A stretch of 64,000 bases of DNA from Microbacterium oxydans (GCF_000956405.1 NZ_JYIV01000028.1:62001-126000), one strand, 5' to 3'. Positions 1-10,608 are shown, counted from the stretch's first letter. Notes: generated from the letters alone by a model not told the origin. A program made the numbers and translations.

Positions 1-230
1 GCCCAGCCGATGAGGTGATCGTCACGCACGGCGACGAGGGTTCCGAGGCCCGTGGGCAGAGGCTCTGCGATGATGCGCCGCCAGCCCTCGGCTCGCTCGT
101 CGACGGAGAGCTCATCGAGCACGGACTGATCGATGAGCCCGCGATAGGCCGCCTGCCACGAACGGACGTGCACCTCGGCGATGCGGTCGGCATCGTCCGC
201 GCGGGCGTCGCGGATCACCAGCGGGGTCAT
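1..230 (-). CDS. GNAT N-acetyltransferase, N-terminal part (runs off window)
   Basis: The reverse-strand frame opens with MTPLVIRDARADDADRIAEVHVRSW and continues to the window edge as about 76 codons. The IRxAxxxDAxxIAxVHVxSWxxAYRG pattern is typical of the N-terminal strand and helix of GNAT acetyltransferases, which move an acetyl group from acetyl-CoA to an amine. The acetyl-CoA binding loop (RxxGxG/A) lies outside the window, so the substrate is unknown. The ATG has no ribosome binding site. A TAGGCT hexamer at 237-242 ends 6 nt upstream, as expected for a leaderless transcript. Confidence 0.75.
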   Translation of the reverse strand, partial: MTPLVIRDARADDADRIAEVHVRSWQAAYRGLIDQSVLDELSVDERAEGWRRIIAEPLPTGLGTLVAVRDDHLIGW

Positions 231-283
231 CCGATCAGCCTACGGTGATCGCCGCTGCAGATGCGGGGGACGGACGGTGCGGC

Positions 284-1537
284 TCAGCTCACGTTCTTCT
301 TGAGCCAGGGCAGCGGATCCACGGCGACGGTGTTGATGTGGACCTCGAAGTGCAGGCAGGACCCGAACACGTACCCGGTCGATCCGACGTCTCCGATGTA
401 CTGGCCTTCATCGACGCAGTCGCCGACCTCGACCGCCCGGCTGCCATAGGTCATGTGCGAGTAGACGGTGCTCACGGCCTGTCCGTCGACGATGCTCTCG
501 ATCTGGATCGTCACACCGTAGCCCTGGTAGCTCTCGGTCGACCGGGAGACGCAGCCCTTCATGGCGGCGTTGATCGGAGTGCCGACCGGCGCGGCGAAGT
601 CTTGTCCGAGGTGCGATCGACCGGGTCGTGAAGCGCCGAAGCCGTCTGTGAAGGTGTAGGTGCCGTCGGCCATCGGCATCACGATGCGTCCGGCGAGCGG
701 AATGTCCAGCGCGCTTCCCAGAGGCATGCCTGCCGCGATCGCCGCAGCCGCAGCACGGGAACGCGTCTCCTTGATCTCCTCGGGCGTCGTCGCGGAGAAG
801 TTCCCACGGGGAGCGATCTCCGCCCGGATCTCGTTCTTCGACGTGTAGGACTGGGACATTCCTTCGGCGAGGGTCGAGACGGGAGCACTGGCGGCCGCTG
901 CGGGACCGCTGGTGGGGTTGAGTGCGGGGAGCGCGGCTCCGGTGATCAGGACCCCGATCGCCAACGTCGCGCCGAGTGCCTTGGACTTCGCCCATGTGCG
1001 CTTCGTGCGACGGACCCGGGTCTGAGGGGTGGACGCCGCGCGGGGAGCCATGTGCCGAGGGCGCAGGCGAGGATCCCAGGAACGCGGGGTCTGTGCTGCC
1101 TTGGGCTGTGCCTGTGTCGCCTCGAGCTGGGGCTGCGTTGCCTGAGCCTGCGTCGCCTGGGTCTGCGTTGCGCGCGGCTCGGTCGCTGGAGCCGGCTTCG
1201 TCTGGGGCCTTACTTGAGTCCCTGTTGCTTCGGAGGGAAGGTCGGTCTGCTGTCGGGGCGAGTCCGCGGCTTCGGTCGCCGTGTGACCTGCCGGGAGCGT
1301 GCGGCGTGCGCGCGACGACCTGAGTGAGGGGGCGACGTTGCCCGCGAGGTCTGCGTCGGTCGTGAGGTCTGCGGTCGCAGGGCGTCGACGATCGCGACGG
1401 AGAAGCGGTCGGATCGAATCGGGGACTTCTGTCGGAGCTTCCGAGGCTTCGTGAGCGCGCTCGGGGGGCAGGGAATTCGTGACGGGTTCCTTCCGGGAGG
1501 GCAGATGTACGCGGCGGTCGATCCCCCCGGATGCCAC
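284..1537 (-). CDS. M23-family (LytM/gp13) peptidase-like membrane-anchored protein
   Basis: 417 aa. Residues 1-180 form a basic, disordered cytoplasmic region with a TQATQAQ-type low-complexity stretch at about 122-150. A single membrane helix lies at about 187-207. The C-terminal M23 (lysostaphin-like) domain has the zinc motif HxxxD (H309, D313) and the conserved H361 in YSHM. The usual HLHFE motif reads C394-L-H396-F-E, so the general-base histidine is a cysteine while the zinc-ligand histidine is kept. Family members cut peptidoglycan cross-bridges outside the membrane. Given the cysteine this one may be weak or non-catalytic, perhaps acting as an activator of other hydrolases. Start is GTG; a later start is possible because the N-terminus is low-complexity. 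Confidence 0.8.
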   Translation of the reverse strand: MASGGIDRRVHLPSRKEPVTNSLPPERAHEASEAPTEVPDSIRPLLRRDRRRPATADLTTDADLAGNVAPSLRSSRARRTLPAGHTATEAADSPRQQTDLPSEATGTQVRPQTKPAPATEPRATQTQATQAQATQPQLEATQAQPKAAQTPRSWDPRLRPRHMAPRAASTPQTRVRRTKRTWAKSKALGATLAIGVLITGAALPALNPTSGPAAAASAPVSTLAEGMSQSYTSKNEIRAEIAPRGNFSATTPEEIKETRSRAAAAAIAAGMPLGSALDIPLAGRIVMPMADGTYTFTDGFGASRPGRSHLGQDFAAPVGTPINAAMKGCVSRSTESYQGYGVTIQIESIVDGQAVSTVYSHMTYGSRAVEVGDCVDEGQYIGDVGSTGYVFGSCLHFEVHINTVAVDPLPWLKKNVS

Positions 1538-1818
1538 CGTTACCGATCTGTAATTTAGGCCGTGAACTCGCGAGCGTCAAATCGAGATCGGACGCGTCCC
1601 ACCGGTGAGCGGTCTCCGTGCTCGGTCATCTATGAATGTCCGCCGAGAACGTGACGCCAGGAGGTGCATCGATTCTGCGTCGTGTGCGGGCTGCTCGCGG
1701 CATGGCGGCTCCGTGGTGCGCGGCGGCTGTGGAGAACCCGCGATCCGCCCGTCCTGTGGAGTGATCGAGGCCGCATCTCGTGTTCTGGAATATTACTCTG
1801 AACAGGGATAATTCGGCG
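1538..1818. other. Intergenic region between divergent genes
   Basis: About 280 bp with no convincing gene. It must hold the promoters of the M23 gene (leftward) and the DUF222 gene (rightward). The rightward side has GATAAT at 1807-1812, 6 nt before the ATG at 1819. A short reading frame at 1605-1811 has no family features and is not called. Confidence 0.6.
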
Positions 1819-3377
1819 ATGAATGTCCGTGGCCCCGCGTTGACTTCGGGTATGAACTCTCCCGTGGACGCGCTCCGTCAGATCGTCGCCGATCTCGATG
1901 TGGTGCTGCGCTCCGAGGCGGTGGCGGGGTTGTCCGATGCGTCGAAGATGGAGTTGCTGCGGGTCGCAGGCGAGGCGCAGCGGCGCGTGGAGGCTGTGGT
2001 GGTGGAGGTCGTCGCGTCGGTGGAGTCACGCCCGGCGGGCTCTGGCGACCTCGCGTTCTGCGGTCTGTTCGGGTGCCGAACGGTCGGCGAGCTCCTGCAG
2101 CGGGTGCTGCGAGTGGACGCGACAGGTGCCACCCGGGTCGTGAAGGCCGCGAGGGCGGTGCGGCGAGACATCGAACTGACGTCGGGCGGGTGGTTGCCGG
2201 CACGGTGGCCGGCATTGCGAGCGTCTCTGCTCGACGGGACGGTGGGGGTCGACGGAGTTCTGGCGGCGATCGGTCCGATCGAACGGGCCGGTGCCAGGGT
2301 GGGAACGGCGGACAGGTTGCGTGCCGATGCGGAGTTGGCGGCGTATGCGCGCGGGCTTCCGGTCGCCGAGAAGCGCGCGGATGACCAAGGCGGTGCGGAG
2401 GCGAGGGCCGATGACGAGGCCGCTCCTCCGGCGACTCCGGAAGATCTCCGGATGCTGGCGCAGGCGATCGTGCAGTATCTCGACCCGGACGGAGCCGAGC
2501 CGGCGGAGGAGATCGCCATGCGGGCGCGGGGGATCACCCTCGGCCGGGTCAAGGACGGGGTGATCCCGGTGCGGGGCGGGCTGCTCCCTGAGGTCGCTGG
2601 TCAGCTGCAACGCCTCTTCGACGCCTACTTGAACCCGAAGGTCGAAGGCCCGCCGCGACCTGGTGTCGCTTTCCGGCCCTCTGACACGGCGCACACCTCT
2701 TCGCCGGAGATCGAGGGGGCGGGTGATGGCTTCCTGCCATCCGAGGACCCGGTGCGGACGATCGACACCCGGACGCGCGCGCAGAAGCAGCACGACACGT
2801 TCGCGGCCGTGCTCTCCATCGCCGCTCGTCACGATGAGATGCCCCGGTTGGGAGGTGCGGCGCCGACGCTGGTCGTCTCGATCGCCGCCGAGGACTATGC
2901 CACCGGTTCCGGATGGGCTCACGTCGACGGGATCGACACCCCCGTGTCCAGCAGAGTCGCCGCGCACACCGCGTGCGGAGGCGGCGTGCAGCGGGTCCTG
3001 TTCGACCCGGCTGGGCGCATCATCGGAATCCACACCTCCGATCGCGTCTTCAACGCCCATCAACGCCGAGCGATCACTCTCCGCGACCGCGAGTGCTCAT
3101 TCCCGGCTGCCACGTGCCCGCAGCCTGGTGCGAGATCCATCACGTCCACGAGCACGCCCACGGGGGAGCGACCCATACCGACAACGGTGTGGCACTGTGC
3201 TGGCACCACCACCGAACGCTCCCCACCAGTGGATGGGAGATCCGGATGCGACATGGCACCCCCTCCCTCCGCGGCCCTGCGTGGTGGGATCCGAGTCGGC
3301 GATGGCGAACACCACGACCGACCAGTGCTGCTGGCTCGGGGGCGGCAGTTCGACGCAAGGAGCTGTTGCGGACATGA
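1819..3377 (+). pseudogene. DUF222 (13E12-type) HNH endonuclease, interrupted by a 1-nt frameshift
   Basis: The first frame (from ATG 1819) reads as a DUF222 protein up to AHQRRAITLRDREC. At 3097-3098 one base is missing: frame +1 then turns to nonsense, while the +3 frame continues exactly where expected with IPGCHVPAAWCEIHHVHEH and ALCWHHH, the HNH nuclease motif, ending at the TGA at 3375-3377. A single-base insertion after the TC at 3097-3098 would restore an intact protein of about 519 aa. In frame +1 the protein would end only at 3399, with a random C-terminus and no HNH domain. DUF222-HNH genes are multicopy in Actinobacteria and have been linked to mobile repeats. The ATG at 1819 follows GATAAT by 6 nt; another ATG is at 1852. 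A sequencing error is the main alternative. Confidence 0.85.
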
Positions 3378-3415
3378 AACCCGGCGGCGGTGGAGGTGAC
3401 GGTGGAGGAGGTGGC

Positions 3416-3456
3416 CCTGTGCCGGTGTCTGCGATTGTGCCTGTGCCGGTGTCTGC
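3416..3456 (+). repeat. Two 17-nt direct repeats with 24-bp period
   Basis: CCTGTGCCGGTGTCTGC occurs at 3416-3432 and again at 3440-3456, 24 bp apart, just after the DUF222 pseudogene. It follows a GGTGGAGG-rich stretch. It lies outside any called gene and is too short to be a known element. Confidence 0.6.
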
Positions 3457-3586
3457 ACGCATGCGGTCCGACGGAATCGGGCCGGGGTGTCGACTGGTGC
3501 GACACGATGTGGCATGCTTGCGGGCACTGCGCCCGGAACCGACCGCGGCGCCCTCCGTGACGACGAGAGGCGATTCCGGAACACCT

Positions 3587-4735
3587 ATGTCCAGACCACT
3601 CGCGGGACCGCAGGGCCTGCTCCGTACGCTCAACGGCCGGGCAATCCTGGAGGCACTCGCCCGCAGCGGTCCGCAGACCCGCTCGGAGCTGATGTCGACC
3701 ACCGGCCTCTCGCGGACGGCCGTGACCCAGGTGCTGCGGATGCTGGAGAACGCCGGTGCCGTCGCCCCCGCGGGCATCGACCGCGACACGAGGGGGCCCG
3801 CCGCAGGACGCGTCGCCCTGCATCCCCGGCTCGGCTTCGCCGTGGCGGTGCATGTCGATCACCATGCCGCCCATGTCGTGCTCGTCGATGCGACCGGAGC
3901 GGTGCAGGCCGAGGAGCACGCTCCCTTCTCCGAAGCGGGAGACCGAACGGCGCACATCGTCGGGCTCGTCGACCGCTGCCGACGCTCGGTCAACGCGGCG
4001 AAGACAGCCCTGCACCTCGCAGTCGTCGGAGTCCCCGGCATCGTCACGGCAGACGGGGGCATCCGTGATGACCTCGGCCCCGACGGAGGGGCCTTCCGCT
4101 CGGCGCTCTCCGCGGCGCTCGAGTGTCCGGTCCGCGTCGAGAACGACGTCAACCTCGCCGCCCTTGCCGAACTCACCGGTGGCGAAGGAGGCACTCTCGC
4201 GAGCTTCGCGCTGCTGCTCCTCGACGACGGGCTCGGGGCGGGCATCGTCATCGACGGCGAACTCCACCGCGGGTTCTCCGGCGTCGCAGGCGAGGTCATG
4301 TACCTGCCGCAGACGCCCATCCCGATCGGGGCGCCCCTCGCCGGCGATGCGGTGGTCGGAGACCTGGCTCTCGGCGTCGGACGCGACCCCGATGCGTCGC
4401 TCGCCGATCATCTGGAAGCGGCCGAGCTCGGAGACGAGGCGGCACTCCAGATCGTGTCAGAGATCGCCCGCCGCATCGTCCTCGTGGCAGGCACCGTCGG
4501 GCTGGTGCTCGACCCTGAGGCCTTCATCCTCAGCGGCAAGGCGGCTCACCCCGCACTCGTCGCCGCGATCGAGCGCATCGCCGCCGAGTACGAGGCGCAG
4601 CTCCCGCTCCGGTTCCTGGTCTCGTCGTTCGGCACCGAGGCACCGCTCATCGGTGCGGTCGACCAAGCCGCCGCCGCGCTCCGCAGCCACCTCTTCAACC
4701 GCATCCTCACACCTGCCCCCAAGGGCGGTCGCTGA
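3587..4735 (+). CDS. ROK-family transcriptional regulator
   Basis: 382 aa. An N-terminal winged helix (about residues 12-55, RAILEALARSGPQTRSELMSTTGLSRTAVTQVLRML region) is followed by a ROK sugar-binding fold with VVGVPGIV and ENDVNLAALAE. The CxCGxxGC zinc motif of ROK sugar kinases is not seen, which fits a repressor rather than a kinase. It starts about 80 bp upstream of a ChbG-like deacetylase and a GPH transporter on the same strand and probably controls that operon in response to an oligosaccharide or sugar phosphate. ATG 3587 was chosen because the HTH begins right after it; the open frame upstream overlaps the DUF222 pseudogene. Confidence 0.88.
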   Translation: MSRPLAGPQGLLRTLNGRAILEALARSGPQTRSELMSTTGLSRTAVTQVLRMLENAGAVAPAGIDRDTRGPAAGRVALHPRLGFAVAVHVDHHAAHVVLVDATGAVQAEEHAPFSEAGDRTAHIVGLVDRCRRSVNAAKTALHLAVVGVPGIVTADGGIRDDLGPDGGAFRSALSAALECPVRVENDVNLAALAELTGGEGGTLASFALLLLDDGLGAGIVIDGELHRGFSGVAGEVMYLPQTPIPIGAPLAGDAVVGDLALGVGRDPDASLADHLEAAELGDEAALQIVSEIARRIVLVAGTVGLVLDPEAFILSGKAAHPALVAAIERIAAEYEAQLPLRFLVSSFGTEAPLIGAVDQAAAALRSHLFNRILTPAPKGGR

Positions 4736-4817
4736 CGACCCCGACCCCGCACTCGAAGCCCATCCACCGGCACCCCACCTCCGAGCAGCGCCGCTCGAAC
4801 ACCGACAGGATCATCCG

Positions 4818-5762
4818 ATGACCGCACCCTCCGATCTCGCCGACCGCCTCGGACTCGCCCCCGGAGCACGGGCCATCATCCTCAACGCGGATGACTTCGG
4901 CATGTGTCATGCGGCGAACACCGCCATCGTCGACCTGCTCACGACCACGCGCATCGATTCGACCACCGTGATGGTCCCGTGCTCGTGGTCGCCCGAAGCG
5001 CTCGCCTTCGCCGCCTCCCGGCCCGACCTCGACGTCGGCGTGCACCTCGTGCTCACGAGCGAATGGACGCGCTACCGGTGGCGTCCGCTCACGGGCACGG
5101 GCAGTGGGGGAACAGGCACGAGCCTGGTCGACGCCGCGGGCTTCTTCCCGACCGACGTGCTGTCCGTCGAACAGAACGCATCCGACGAGGATGTCGCCGC
5201 AGAGCTCGCGGCCCAGCTGCAGGCCGCACTCGACGCGGGCGTGGACGTGACCCACCTCGATAACCACATGGGTTCGGTCTACGGGCTCGTGACGGGGCGG
5301 GACTTCCTTCGACCGGTCTTCGAGCTCGCTGCGCAGCACGGCCTCCCGTTCCGGCTGCCGCGCAGCATGGACGGAGTGGGCGAGAACCCCGCCCTGCAGG
5401 CTCAGCTCGATCGCGCCGCAGCGACCGCCGATGCGTTCGGCGTCGAGATCATCGATCGTCTCTGGTCGCATCGCTTCGAGCTCCTCCGTGAGGGGTCGCC
5501 GGATGAGGAGACCTACGAGGAGGTGCGGGACGGCTTCATCGCGTTGTTGCGCGCCGTGCCCGCAGGAGTCACCGAGATCTACCTGCATCCGATGGTCGAC
5601 GACGACGAGCTCCGCGCTGCCGTCGACTTCAGTGCGGCCAAGCGCGGCTACGAGCTGCGACTGCTGAGCGATCCGGTCGTGCTGCAGGCCGTCGAGGACG
5701 AGTCGCTCGTGCGCATCGGCTGGCGCGACCTGCGCGACCTGCAGAGGAGGAGCGCGCGGTGA
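4818..5762 (+). CDS. ChbG/HpnK-family (YdjC) carbohydrate deacetylase
   Basis: 314 aa. The N-terminal LNADDFGMCHAANTAI motif is the hallmark of the YdjC/ChbG family. It is followed by the metal and active-site histidines in DVGVHL (about residue 75) and THLDNHMGS (about residue 150). Characterised members remove an acetyl group from N-acetylated chitooligosaccharides such as chitobiose (phosphate), using a divalent metal. The next gene, a sugar:cation symporter, overlaps its stop codon by GTGA, so the two are co-translated. The ATG follows AGGATCATCCG, a plausible ribosome binding site. The exact oligosaccharide is not known. Confidence 0.88.
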   Translation: MTAPSDLADRLGLAPGARAIILNADDFGMCHAANTAIVDLLTTTRIDSTTVMVPCSWSPEALAFAASRPDLDVGVHLVLTSEWTRYRWRPLTGTGSGGTGTSLVDAAGFFPTDVLSVEQNASDEDVAAELAAQLQAALDAGVDVTHLDNHMGSVYGLVTGRDFLRPVFELAAQHGLPFRLPRSMDGVGENPALQAQLDRAAATADAFGVEIIDRLWSHRFELLREGSPDEETYEEVRDGFIALLRAVPAGVTEIYLHPMVDDDELRAAVDFSAAKRGYELRLLSDPVVLQAVEDESLVRIGWRDLRDLQRRSAR

Positions 5763-7114
5763 CCTCTCTGCGCGAGCGCGTGCGGGACCGACGGCTGGAT
5801 GCGGCGCCGACCAGAGCGCAGACGATCGCCTTCGGCGCATCCGGGTTCCCGACGCAGCTGATGACGCAGACCTTCTCGGCCTTCGTCGTCTACTTCTACG
5901 TCTCGCACCTCGCGGTCCCGGCGACGGCCGTGGCGATCGCCATGATCGCCCATGGCGTGCTGAACGCCGTGCTGAACCCCGTCGTGGGGACGATCTCCGA
6001 CCGGCTGCGCACGCCCTGGGGTCGACGCATCCCCTGGATCGGACTGGGCATCGTTCCACTCGTCGTCGCCTTCGCGCTGGTCTGGATGCCGCCGGAGCTC
6101 CCGGTCACGGGGCTCATCGTCTGGTTCCTCGTCGTCGTGGCGGTGTACGACGTGGCCTTCGTGGTGGTCGTGCTGAACATCTCGGCTCTGTTCCCGGAGA
6201 TCTTCCGCACCACCGAGGAACGCGCTCGTGGCAACGTGCCCCGTCAGATCTTCGCGATCCTCGGCATCGTGCTCGGCACGGCCGGTGCCCCCGCCCTCTA
6301 CGGCGCGATCGGCTGGCCTGGTATGGCCCTGGTGCTCGGGGCCGTCTGCCTCGTGCTGCTCGTGTGGTCGTTCCTCGGGGGCATGATCGAGCGCCGCACC
6401 CCTGAGCCATCGGCGGACGCGTCCTCGGACCCCTCGACGGCGACGGTGGCCATGCGCTGGCGCGATCAGCTGACCTACACGTTCCGCAACCGCGCCTTCG
6501 TGCCGTACGTGCTCGGCTCGCTGTTCGTGCAGACGTCGATCGCCGTGATCCTGGCAGCCGTCCCCTTCTACGTGCGCTACTCGCTGCACGCGCCCGAGGG
6601 AGAGGGCAGCCTCCTGCTCGGAGCGATCTTCGTCACCGCGATCCCCTCGATCGTGTTGTGGAGCGCGGTCGTCCGCCGCACCTCTCCCCGCACGGCCATG
6701 CTGTGGAGCGTCGCGGTGTTCGGGGTCGCGGTGCTCGCCTACCTCGTGCCCTCGACCGTGCTCGGCGCTGCAGTCGTCGGCGTGGCCGTCGGCGTGGGCG
6801 TCGGGGGTCTGCTGCAACTGCTCGAAGTCATGCTCGCGCAGATCATCGACGACGACGCGACCCGCACCGGGCGCCGTCGAGAAGGCGCCTACTTCGGGGT
6901 GAACGGGTTCGTCGTCCGCGGTTCGGTCGTGCTGCAGGCGATCGTCGCGGCGGTGGTGCTGAATGCGGCCGGGTTCGATGCCACACTCGGCGACGCACAG
7001 CCGGACGGCGTCGACGGAGGCATCCGCCTGATGCTGGCCGTGATCCCGCTCGTGTTCACCGCCCTCGCCTGGCTGTGCTTCTGGATGTACCCGATCCGCA
7101 CCCGCGACGTCTGA
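5759..7114 (+). CDS. GPH-family (MelB-like) sugar:cation symporter, MFS
   Basis: 451 aa with about 12 hydrophobic segments. The GTISDRLRTPWGRRIPWI motif in the loop between helices 2 and 3 matches the D-x(2)-R-[ST]-x-x-GRRRPW loop of glycoside-pentoside-hexuronide symporters, and GRRREGAYFGVNGFVVR in the second half is also family-typical. It likely imports the oligosaccharide handled by the upstream deacetylase, driven by H+ or Na+. GTG start overlaps the deacetylase stop (GTGA). The gene runs to within 3 bp of the convergent galE stop, leaving no room for a dedicated terminator. Confidence 0.88.
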   Translation: MTSLRERVRDRRLDAAPTRAQTIAFGASGFPTQLMTQTFSAFVVYFYVSHLAVPATAVAIAMIAHGVLNAVLNPVVGTISDRLRTPWGRRIPWIGLGIVPLVVAFALVWMPPELPVTGLIVWFLVVVAVYDVAFVVVVLNISALFPEIFRTTEERARGNVPRQIFAILGIVLGTAGAPALYGAIGWPGMALVLGAVCLVLLVWSFLGGMIERRTPEPSADASSDPSTATVAMRWRDQLTYTFRNRAFVPYVLGSLFVQTSIAVILAAVPFYVRYSLHAPEGEGSLLLGAIFVTAIPSIVLWSAVVRRTSPRTAMLWSVAVFGVAVLAYLVPSTVLGAAVVGVAVGVGVGGLLQLLEVMLAQIIDDDATRTGRRREGAYFGVNGFVVRGSVVLQAIVAAVVLNAAGFDATLGDAQPDGVDGGIRLMLAVIPLVFTALAWLCFWMYPIRTRDV

Positions 7115-7117
7115 CCG

Positions 7118-8098
7118 TCAGGGGCGGGCCGCCTGCCGTGCCTCCCACCCCGTGCGCACCATCTCGTCGACGGAGTGACGCATGGTCCAGTCGAGGTCGC
7201 GTGCGGCGAGCTCGCCCGTCGCCACGATGCGGTCGGGGTCTCCGGGGCGCCGAGGGCCGACCTCCGGGGTGAAGTCGATGCCCGTCACGCGGGCGACGGC
7301 GTCCATGATCTGCTTCACGCTGAGGCCGTCGCCGGAGCCGAGGTTGTACGCGGCCTCGATCGGGCGTCCGTCGGACAGGCGCTGCGCCGCAGCGACGTGG
7401 GCTGCCGCGATATCGCCGACGTGCACGTAGTCGCGCACGTTGGTCCCGTCCTCGGTGTCGTAGTCGTCGCCGTTGATGCGCGGCGTCTTCCCGGCGAGCA
7501 GAGCCTCGAAGACGATGGGGAACAGATTGTGCGGGCTGACGTCGTAGACCGACGGATCGGCGGAACCCACGACGTTGAAGTACCGCAGCGAGGTGTGCCG
7601 CAGTGGGCGCTCCGAGTGCGCCGTCGCGATCGCCTGGTCGCGCAGCAACCACTCTCCGATGAGCTTCGACTCGCCGTACGGGCTGGCCGGCTTCTTGGCG
7701 GTGTCCTCGACGACGAGCGCGACGTCGGGGGTGCCGAACACCGCGGCCGACGAGGAGAACACGATGTTCGCGACGCCGGTGGCCTCCATCGCCTCGAGGA
7801 TCACGCGGGTGCCGTCGACGTTCTGTGCGTAGGTGTGCAGGGGGCGCTGCACGGAGACGCCGGCGTACTTGAAGCCGGCGACGTGGATCACCCCTTCGGC
7901 GTCATAGTCGCGCAGCGTCTTCTCGACGAGCTCGCGGTCGAGGATGCTGCCCCGCACGAACTCCACGCCTTCCGGCACGAAAGACGCCACACCGCTGGAG
8001 AGGTCGTCGAGCACGACAGGCGTGAGCCCGGCGTCCGCGAGCGCACGCACGACGTGGGAGCCGATGTAGCCGGCCCCGCCGGTGACGATCCAGGACAT
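7118..8098 (-). CDS. galE: UDP-glucose 4-epimerase
   Basis: 326 aa short-chain dehydrogenase. The NAD-binding GGAGYIGSH is at residues 7-15. The catalytic SSSAAVFG serine region and YGESK (Tyr-x3-Lys) follow, then the family-typical LRYFNVVGSADPS and GTNVRDYVHVGDIA. It interconverts UDP-glucose and UDP-galactose in the Leloir pathway. It is the third gene after galT and galK with a 48-bp gap. GAGAGGAAGC upstream of the ATG is a good ribosome binding site, so it is translated independently even if co-transcribed. Confidence 0.95.
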   Translation of the reverse strand: MSWIVTGGAGYIGSHVVRALADAGLTPVVLDDLSSGVASFVPEGVEFVRGSILDRELVEKTLRDYDAEGVIHVAGFKYAGVSVQRPLHTYAQNVDGTRVILEAMEATGVANIVFSSSAAVFGTPDVALVVEDTAKKPASPYGESKLIGEWLLRDQAIATAHSERPLRHTSLRYFNVVGSADPSVYDVSPHNLFPIVFEALLAGKTPRINGDDYDTEDGTNVRDYVHVGDIAAAHVAAAQRLSDGRPIEAAYNLGSGDGLSVKQIMDAVARVTGIDFTPEVGPRRPGDPDRIVATGELAARDLDWTMRHSVDEMVRTGWEARQAARP

Positions 8099-8146
8099 TG
8101 CTTCCTCTCCCGCCGCGGAGTCGTCGCGGCCCGATAGGTCATTCTC

Positions 8147-9327
<1,181 letters not shown>

Positions 9328-9331
<4 letters not shown>

Positions 9332-10530
9332 GCGGATGCTCCGGGATCGGTCTCGTCGGCTGCTGCGCGCTCCACGGCCTCGCGGAGTCGTGCGGCTCCG
9401 ACCTCCGGCGGCACCTCGGCAGCCCATGCCCACATCGCTGCTTCGGAGCCGGCGAGGAACTTCAGCTTGTCGGCCGCACGGCGCGGGCTCGTCAGCTGCA
9501 GGTGCAGGCGCACGGTGTCGCGCCCCACGTGCACCGGTGCCTGATGCCAGGCGGCGATGTACGGGGTCGGGGAGTCGTACAGGGCGTCGACGCCGCGCAG
9601 CAGGCGCAGGTAGAGCGGAGCGAGTTCGTCCCGCTCGGCCCCGGTGGTCTCCGCGAAGTCTGGCACGTGTCGGTGCGGCATCAGGTGCACCTCGAGCGGC
9701 CAGCGTGCGGCGAACGGCACGAACGCCGTCCAGTGCTCGCCCTGGAGCACGACGCGTTCGGATGCCCGCTCGGAATCGAGGATGCGCTGGAAGAGATCGG
9801 GCGCCGTCCGGTCGATCGACTCCAGCACGCGGGTGGTGCGCGGGGTCACGTATGGGTAGGCGTAGATCTGGCCGTGCGGGTGGGGCAGGGTCACGCCGAT
9901 CGCCTCGCCGCGGTTCTCGAACGGGAAGATCTGCTCGATGCCGGGCAGTCGGGAGAGTGCGGCTGTGCGGTCGGCCCACGCCTCGATCACGGTGCGCGCC
10001 CGGGTGACCGACTGCGTGCCGAAGGAGCCGGCGTGCTCGGGGCTGAAGCAGACGACCTCGCAGCGCCCGACCGAGGTGCGCGTGCGGCCGAGACCGAGAG
10101 CGGTGAGGTCGTCGAGTCCGCGGGGGGCGTTCGAGGCCTGCGGGGCGGCGCCCACCGCCTCGGCCAGAGCGGGACCGAATGCGGGGGAGCGGTTCTCGAA
10201 CACCGCGACGTCGTAGCGGGACGGCACCTCCGAGGGGTTGCTCGGCGTCTGCGGAGCCAGGGGATCAGCATCCGCCCCCGGCATCATCACGCGGTTCTGC
10301 CGGTTCGCGGCCACCGTTATCCAGTCGCCCGTGAGCACGTCGAGCCGCATGGTGGCGGTGTCGGACCGCGGGTCGAGGACGCGGGCGTCCACGGAGCGCT
10401 CCGCGGCGAGCGTCGTGTCCGGGTCGTCGTAATAGATCAGCTCGCGGCCGTCGGCGAGCGTGGTGGCGCGTTTGACGACGCCGGCGCCAAGCGACTCCGT
10501 GCGCGATGCGGGAAGATCAGGCGTGTTCAC
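9328..10530 (-). CDS. galT: Galactose-1-phosphate uridylyltransferase
   Basis: 400 aa. The active-site LPHPHGQIYAYP motif carries the His-Pro-His nucleophile; GDWITVAANRQNR and FENRSPAFGP are also family-typical. It exchanges galactose-1-phosphate with UDP-glucose. It is the first gene of galTKE. I chose GTG 10530 because the TACCAT hexamer at 10537-10542 (reverse strand) lies 6 nt upstream, implying a leaderless mRNA, and because the longer frame to 10638 runs through the promoter. The start codon itself lies inside a 14-bp operator-like palindrome. Confidence 0.94.
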
Positions 10531-10568
10531 GTCAACATGGTATGCACAGCGCCGTGATAACGTCAACA
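10524..10568 (-). promoter_or_regulatory. gal promoter with two LacI-type operators
   Basis: TGTTCACGTCAACA (10524-10537) is a 12/14 palindrome covering the galT start. TGATAACGTCAACA (10555-10568) is a second, weaker copy. They are 31 bp apart, about three helical turns. On the reverse strand TTGACG (10562-10567) and TACCAT (10537-10542) form -35/-10 elements with an 19-bp spacer, so one operator covers each end of the promoter. The divergent LacI gene at 10609 is the obvious candidate repressor. Confidence 0.65.
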
Positions 10569-10608
10569 CGAAAGGGTCGCTCTCGGCGGTCCACGGGACG
10601 GAGATTGG

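Noticed and set aside
1605..1811. 68-aa forward frame in the intergenic region
   Set aside because: Cys/Arg-rich, without a family, and overlaps the promoter region of the DUF222 gene.
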